Below, in pieces: positions 59,341 through 64,000 of a DNA stretch of 64,000 nt; the stretch's first letter is position 1, and each line of letters begins with the position of its first letter. The DNA comes from Dipteronia dyeriana (Eukaryota > Streptophyta > Magnoliopsida > Sapindales > Sapindaceae). The notes beneath the pieces were generated by a model. That model saw only the letters and a list, made by a program, of their open reading frames with translations. It made no database searches and was not told where the DNA came from. A program made the position numbers and the translations under genes. The stretch covers positions 33,426,405 through 33,490,404 of the forward strand of contig CM065301.1 of NCBI GenBank assembly GCA_032871835.1, written 5' to 3'.

Positions 59341-61525
59341 GTTTTCAATTGCATTTCTTTGGATACTGTCAAAATTCCCACAATAATTTGTATTGTTGTG
59401 TATGGTTAATATCAAATGTGATATCATACGTAACGTAAAATTACTACGGTTCATGTAATTGCATTCTATTTGATGTGATCGCATTATATCTTTTTGTAAC
59501 CATGTGTTTCGTGTTTATTTTTTGTTGATTTTTGTAGTGTGTGTTCTTCATATTAGGTTATTTATGTTGTACCTTAATAATTGACATCAGATGTAAGATA
59601 AGTGCAGGTTTTGAGTTGGAGGATAATTTGGTTAAGTTCTTATAGGGAAACTATCAACAAATAAAAACATATTGGCTTTTATAATTAAAATTCGGCCTTT
59701 TATAATCAATAAAAACTTATGGGTTGTCTTTGAAGCATTTGTTAAGCTAATAGATACGTAATTATTTCTTTTATAATGTAAGCACTTCATTTTTTATTTG
59801 ATCGTCATGTTCAAAATGTAATCTCAATCTTTTGTATTTATTAACATCTTAAAACATCTTAGCTCCATGTGGCCCAGTACAAAATATACAAAAAAAATTA
59901 CTTAAATTTCAATGGAAGTCATCTTGTGACATTTGTGCTTTTTTAGTCTATTGAAAATTTCATGTCCATATGGTCTAGTTCAAACTCCACAAATCAAACA
60001 ACGAACACTTGAAATCAAATAAAAACAATCTAATGACAATTATCAAAATAACAAATAATAATGAAAGTAACTAACATTCATGAGAACTTAGAAAAAAAGC
60101 ACGATTATTGAAACAACGAACAACCCAATGACAAAATCGAAATGCATAATGAATCTAAACAATAATGAAAGTGACTAACTGTCCGATTCTTTTTTTTTGA
60201 CAAGTACGCCATTCGTGCCTAAAAATGTGGCAAATAGTGTAGTCAATCCGATCTCCAATTATTTTTTATTCATCGAGGTAGGCACTGACAACCTGCGAAA
60301 TAAGATGAAAAGAAAGAGTGGGTCAAGCCACAAAGGATGGTTTTCCCTTTGGCGGACTCTCCGACTCTTAAGTCAGTGTTTGTTCGATGTTGTAGTATAA
60401 TTAAAGCTAGTAAGACAACAAACCGGTTTGCTCGATGTCGAGAATTGAGCAATTTGTCCATATATTTGGGTCGACTTGGACGATCGCTCGATTTGGTCAT
60501 TGTTCCTTGACATGGGATTTGGTCGATATTGCTCTTAGTTGGGTTTGTTTGATCGAAGCCTGATTTGGATCTATTACTCGACTCGGGGATCGCCGAAGGT
60601 CGAGTTGATTTGGATTTGAGAGCTGTATGATCAACCTGGCTTAGGACGGTGACCAATTATAAATACAGGGGTCTAGGCCGTAATAAATGCTTGCTAATAT
60701 TAAGATAAAGAAATTGAGAGGGAGAACTCTCACGAGAGTATTTGTAAGAAAAATTTGGACCCCTCTATCTGGGAAAGGGTGTCATATATATAGTGAGCTA
60801 GGATCGGCCCAACACTCCTCTTCTTATGTGAGGATGTGAATCACAGAGTCTTAGCTCTGTCCGTTTTGATTCATTTGAATTGGACAACTTAAAGACTGTA
60901 ACATCAATAACTTCAAATCATAATCAACTGATTTATGAGTTGATTTGACCACGTGTTGACTGATGTGTTTGCTTCATGGGCTAATCGTTGGGTTTTTGGC
61001 CAATTCTTTTAACCTTGCTTGATGGGTTTCTTAGAAAATGAATAAGTGTTTAATGGGCATTTAATTTAGGCTCGTGGCCTAATTTTTCTCCTCTACAGTT
61101 TGTTCCCCACTCTTCAAGCTTAAAGTTTTCGAGTTTGAAAGTTAATTATAGTACAATTTTCTCAATTAATGTCGAACTAAGTTGAAATATCCGTTTGGTC
61201 GACTTTGAAATCAGTGATTTCGAACAATGGGTTGTGCCCTTGACTGGTTTTACTGATATTATCATACAATTCCTGGTTGTTGTAAGAGCACTTGGTGTTT
61301 TGGCCGATGGCGTACATCAAGCAACGAGTAAGGAAAGTCCTTAGATGTAAAGGCCCAACTCTTTTAAGTTCAGAAAAGTCTTTAGGGTTGGGGTGGTAAG
61401 ATTCTTGATGGACACGTTTATTGAGGTTTTTTGAAATTCAAAACGGTGCCTTTTGGAATTCGTATGGGGTAAGTAAACATCTTTTCAGTTGATGTCACTT
61501 GAAACGACATATTCTTTAGATTCGT
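59341..61525. other. Non-coding, probably transposon-derived
   Basis: AT-rich to about 60180. From 60400 to 61100 the DNA is rich in TCGAT/GGTCGA words, with a TATAAATA box at 60658 and a leader-like GAGAGGGAGAACTCTC palindromic stretch (60717-60733). This could be an LTR U3/R border. The ORFs at 60197 (+) and 60270-60656 (-) have no domain. Confidence 0.35.
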
Positions 61526-61557
61526 GACACGTGTCTCTTATGGGTTCTATATAATCC
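61526..61557 (+). promoter_or_regulatory. G-box palindrome and TATA box upstream of the right-edge gene
   Basis: GACACGTGTC at 61526-61535, then CTATATAATC at 61547-61556. A CT/GA-rich leader follows (61570-61640). The spacing and order fit a plant core promoter driving + transcription toward 62142. Confidence 0.5.
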
Positions 61558-62141
61558 AAAACTTTTCACTTTCTTTTCACTTTTAAAGAAGAGCGATTTT
61601 ACAGAGAGAAGGAGAGTTGCTTCCTAAAAAAACCCCAGAAGTTCTTCATTTTAGTTTTTCAAGTGTTCCGGTGAACCTCTGACAGTTTTTTTAGTCACCA
61701 TTGTAGATTTTCGGTAAGTTTTCCTTGGAATATCTATTTTTTCGTTTAAAATACTCTTGTTTGTTTTTTGGAAAACTTGTTTTCTAGCTTTGTTTGATTG
61801 TGCTTGGAGTTTTTTTCCTTTTTTTTTCCTTTTTGATATGAAATTCTTTAAGTTTTGTTTAGAAAACTTGTTTGTGATTCTATAATAGGAAATAAAGTCT
61901 TTCTCAACTTTTATGGAAATGTCGTTCATTGGGTTGTAGATGTTTGAATACATTGTCGTGCCCAGGTTCTTCTATTAGGGTTTAACCAATCTAATTAGTT
62001 TGTTCGAATGGTCAATCGAATCAAATGATCGATCGAATAACTTTCATGTAGCAATAGTGATTGTACGAATTATAGGATAGCTTTCGTTTTGTCAAGATGG
62101 TCTCGCCCCATATAAGGTAGCTCGATCTCTTCTCGCTAAAG
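61558..62141 (+). other. Probable 5' leader and first intron of the right-edge gene
   Basis: No ORF continues through it on +. A T-rich stretch at 61680-61900 after TTTTCG/GTAAGT (about 61712) fits an intron in the leader. A 100-codon - strand ORF (61651-61953) is Lys-rich and antisense to this T-rich DNA, hence a likely artefact. Confidence 0.35.
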
Positions 62142-64000
62142 TTGGGTTTTCTTTTATCGACAACATTTGGAGCTATATCGAGTCGAAGTGATGACTCTTC
62201 AAACTCGTCTATAGAGAAGATGATCGATGACTATCGGGGTGACTCCAGTGATATTGCTCATGAGAAATTTGATTCATCATCTGAATCGAGTAATCATGAT
62301 AGGGTATCCCTCGCTGGGCCCCAAATTGAGATGGGAGTTGGTGATGAGGGTATCGATTGACCTCAAACCATCATCGTGGGTTGTCTTACGACACCTGGCG
62401 AACTAAACATAGAGCCTCCATCGAGCTCCGGAAGCAAATCATGAAGGTTTCTTACCGAGAATCCTGCATCGAGGTTATCACCTCAAGATGTTAAGAATTT
62501 AGAGTATCAATTTGGGATCCCAGAGTCGGTGGCATTGCGGGCAGCGACACCGTTCGAACAGACCGATTGGTCGATCTCGGAATGGATGAATTTCTACCTT
62601 TTTCCTTTCAAGATAGGTCTTAGGTTTCCAATCCTGCCACTCGCTCGACAATTGCTTACGTTCTTCGATATCGCTTCTAGCCAATTAATGCCTAATGCCC
62701 GGAGGATACTGTTGGGTCTCAAAGTTTTGATTGAGAGAAGAGACCTGGAATTTATTTTTTTAATTTTTTTATATACCTATCAATTGAAAGAGCATGACAC
62801 AGACAGTGGGAGGTATACGATAGTGGCTCGACATCATCGAGGTCATTTGATCTCTGAGTTGATGACTAAGGATTCAGATTAGAAACCTAGATGCTTTTTT
62901 GACTAAGGGGCTTTGGTCGACGGTGTTAGGTTGACTTGGAACAATGCTGGTAGAAGAACGATCAAATTGTATATTGCATGTTATACTTTAATGTTTTGAA
63001 CTCATCTCTCCTTTTAAACTCATTTCAGTGGGTTTGGACGGGAAGCAAAGTCGATCTAGGGAGTGGATAATAGGACAAGGACAATCGACCTAGAAGAGAG
63101 GAGATTGTAGGTTCTTCTACGAAAGGAGAGTTTAAGGAATAACTCTACGTGGAAACACACCATGTTCGAACAATCAGGTAATCCCTATCCTTGCTTTGAA
63201 GATTTAACCACATATGCTTGGATAAGGCATGGCTTTGAGATTTTATGTGGTACTCAATTTTTCGAGCCTGTTACTAACGTTGAGCAAACTTTTACCGTAA
63301 CAACCATGTCAATTTTGAGGCCGCTTCTTTCCCCTGAAGAAGCCTTAAAAAGGCAACTGAATAGGATGGAGAAGATGAAAGGAAAAAAGGTTATGAACGT
63401 ACCAGAGCCCATACCTGTAGACTAATCTAAAAAGGTCGATCTGACTGAGCCTGTCGCTGTTGTTGTTGAGAAGACGATGAAGCAACCCTGCCAAGATGAT
63501 CCTTTGACCGAAGCTGTAGTTGCAAAGTTTCCAGTAAATATCTCTGTATACTCCGATCTTGGCCCGATGCTAAAAGAGGTCGATCAACTCATTTTCCCTA
63601 AAGATGAAGACCTTTTCTCCCAGATAGGGGCTTCTCGAGTCATCGATTTGGGTCTTATGGGTGTATTCTAGGTTCGTTTACCTACGCTTGGCTTTATTTA
63701 ATTTTTCCAAGCTTTGGTCGAACGTCTTGTTTTTTCTATTTACAGGCTCTTTAATATCAATTATTTTTTTCTGAAAGATGTAAAGTTCCTATCCAAAAAG
63801 GTCTCCACTCTCTTCTTGTCAAACACAAAGCTGAAAAAGAAGGTTGAGAATACCAAGTCTGATTCAGAGAGGCTTGTAAAAGAGTCGTCCGAGAAACTTG
63901 CTAGAGCTGAAGAAGAAATTGCATGACAGAGAGCAGCTCTGGTGGCAAGTGAGAAGAAGTTATCTGATACTGATGACATGCTAGTAGATGCACTCGAGAA
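62142..64000 (+). pseudogene. Antisense-ORF-type transposon gene with coiled coil, decayed, runs off the window
   Basis: Pieces in order: a Ser/Asp-rich start ISSRSDDSSNSSIEK and DSSSESSNHDRVS (62142-62360); the conserved domain LEYQFGIPESVALRA, WSISEWMNFYLFPFKIGLRF, SSQLMPNARRILLGLKVLIE (62490-62740); GRYTIVARHHRGHLISEL (about 62808-62865), followed by stops within the same frame; an acidic/basic linker with SPEEALKRQLNRMEKMKGKK (about 63340-63400) and ISVYSDLGPMLKEVDQLIFP; a probable short intron (about 63669-63745); then a coiled coil DVKFLSKKVSTLFLSNTKLK ... LVKESSEKLARAEEEI. This layout is typical of plant transposon-encoded proteins of unknown role. It resembles the antisense ORF at 53484-54033. 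Stops at about 62358, 62881, 63422 and 63925 show decay. Confidence 0.68.

Noticed and set aside
61651..61953. Lys-rich minus ORF
   Set aside because: It is the complement of a T-rich, intron-like stretch in the leader of the right-edge gene.

Overview
This is a plant nuclear window, most likely from a eudicot. It has short exons with GT-AG introns, AT-rich intergenic DNA, a cysteine-rich receptor-like kinase, a plastid-type nuclear gene, and many plant transposon families (Ty1/copia, Tat/Retand-type Ty3/gypsy, MULE, LINE, hAT and Tourist-like MITEs). Nothing bacterial or organellar was seen. The species cannot be named from sequence alone.

Three genes look intact. (1) The 3' part of a cysteine-rich receptor-like kinase (CRK) on + at 1-1950, with all kinase motifs and an open frame across seven exons. 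(2) A KH-domain SF1/branchpoint-bridging-like protein on + (CDS 41319-45289, eight coding exons, 820 aa, long Pro-rich tail). (3) A small, probably plastid-targeted protein of unknown function on - (48567-50794, four exons, 248 aa). The reading frame stays open across every proposed splice junction in all three.

Almost everything else is transposon debris. 2.5-10 kb: an 84-bp hairpin tandem repeat, a copia LTR with its primer-binding site, a diverged repeat pair and an inverted copy of a long copia LTR. 10-16.7 kb: a decayed MULE transposase (DDE, SWIM, two zinc knuckles) converging on a decayed Ulp1-type C48 peptidase gene, then a 5'-truncated LINE. 18.0-37.0 kb: a foldback-like element made of short repeats around ATTAAACACACC in two opposed orientations, with a MuDR N-terminal fragment inside. 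It is split by a 16.2-kb composite copia insertion flanked by a perfect 5-bp target-site duplication (GTCAA). That composite holds parts of two related copia elements and a truncated Retand-type gypsy element. It is best explained by nested insertion followed by recombination that collapsed the nest.

37-56 kb: a hAT MITE (8-bp TSD ATTAAAGT), a Tourist-like MITE, the two genes, and a second hAT element (8-bp TSD GTCTTAAT). The second hAT was itself invaded by a Retand-type non-autonomous LTR element with a TSD of ATATA. That LTR element has lost pol but keeps gag and an antisense ORF. 56-64 kb: a gypsy gag relic, a tandem repeat, another copia LTR remnant, a GRF zinc-finger relic, and at the right edge a decayed + strand gene whose conserved region resembles the antisense ORF.

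The most interesting thread is the pair of antisense-ORF-type genes (53484-54033 on - and 62142-64000 on +). They share a Ser/Asp-rich N-terminal stretch, a conserved middle domain and an upstream GACACGTGTC palindrome. All function statements are motif-based readings made by eye; no database search was run.
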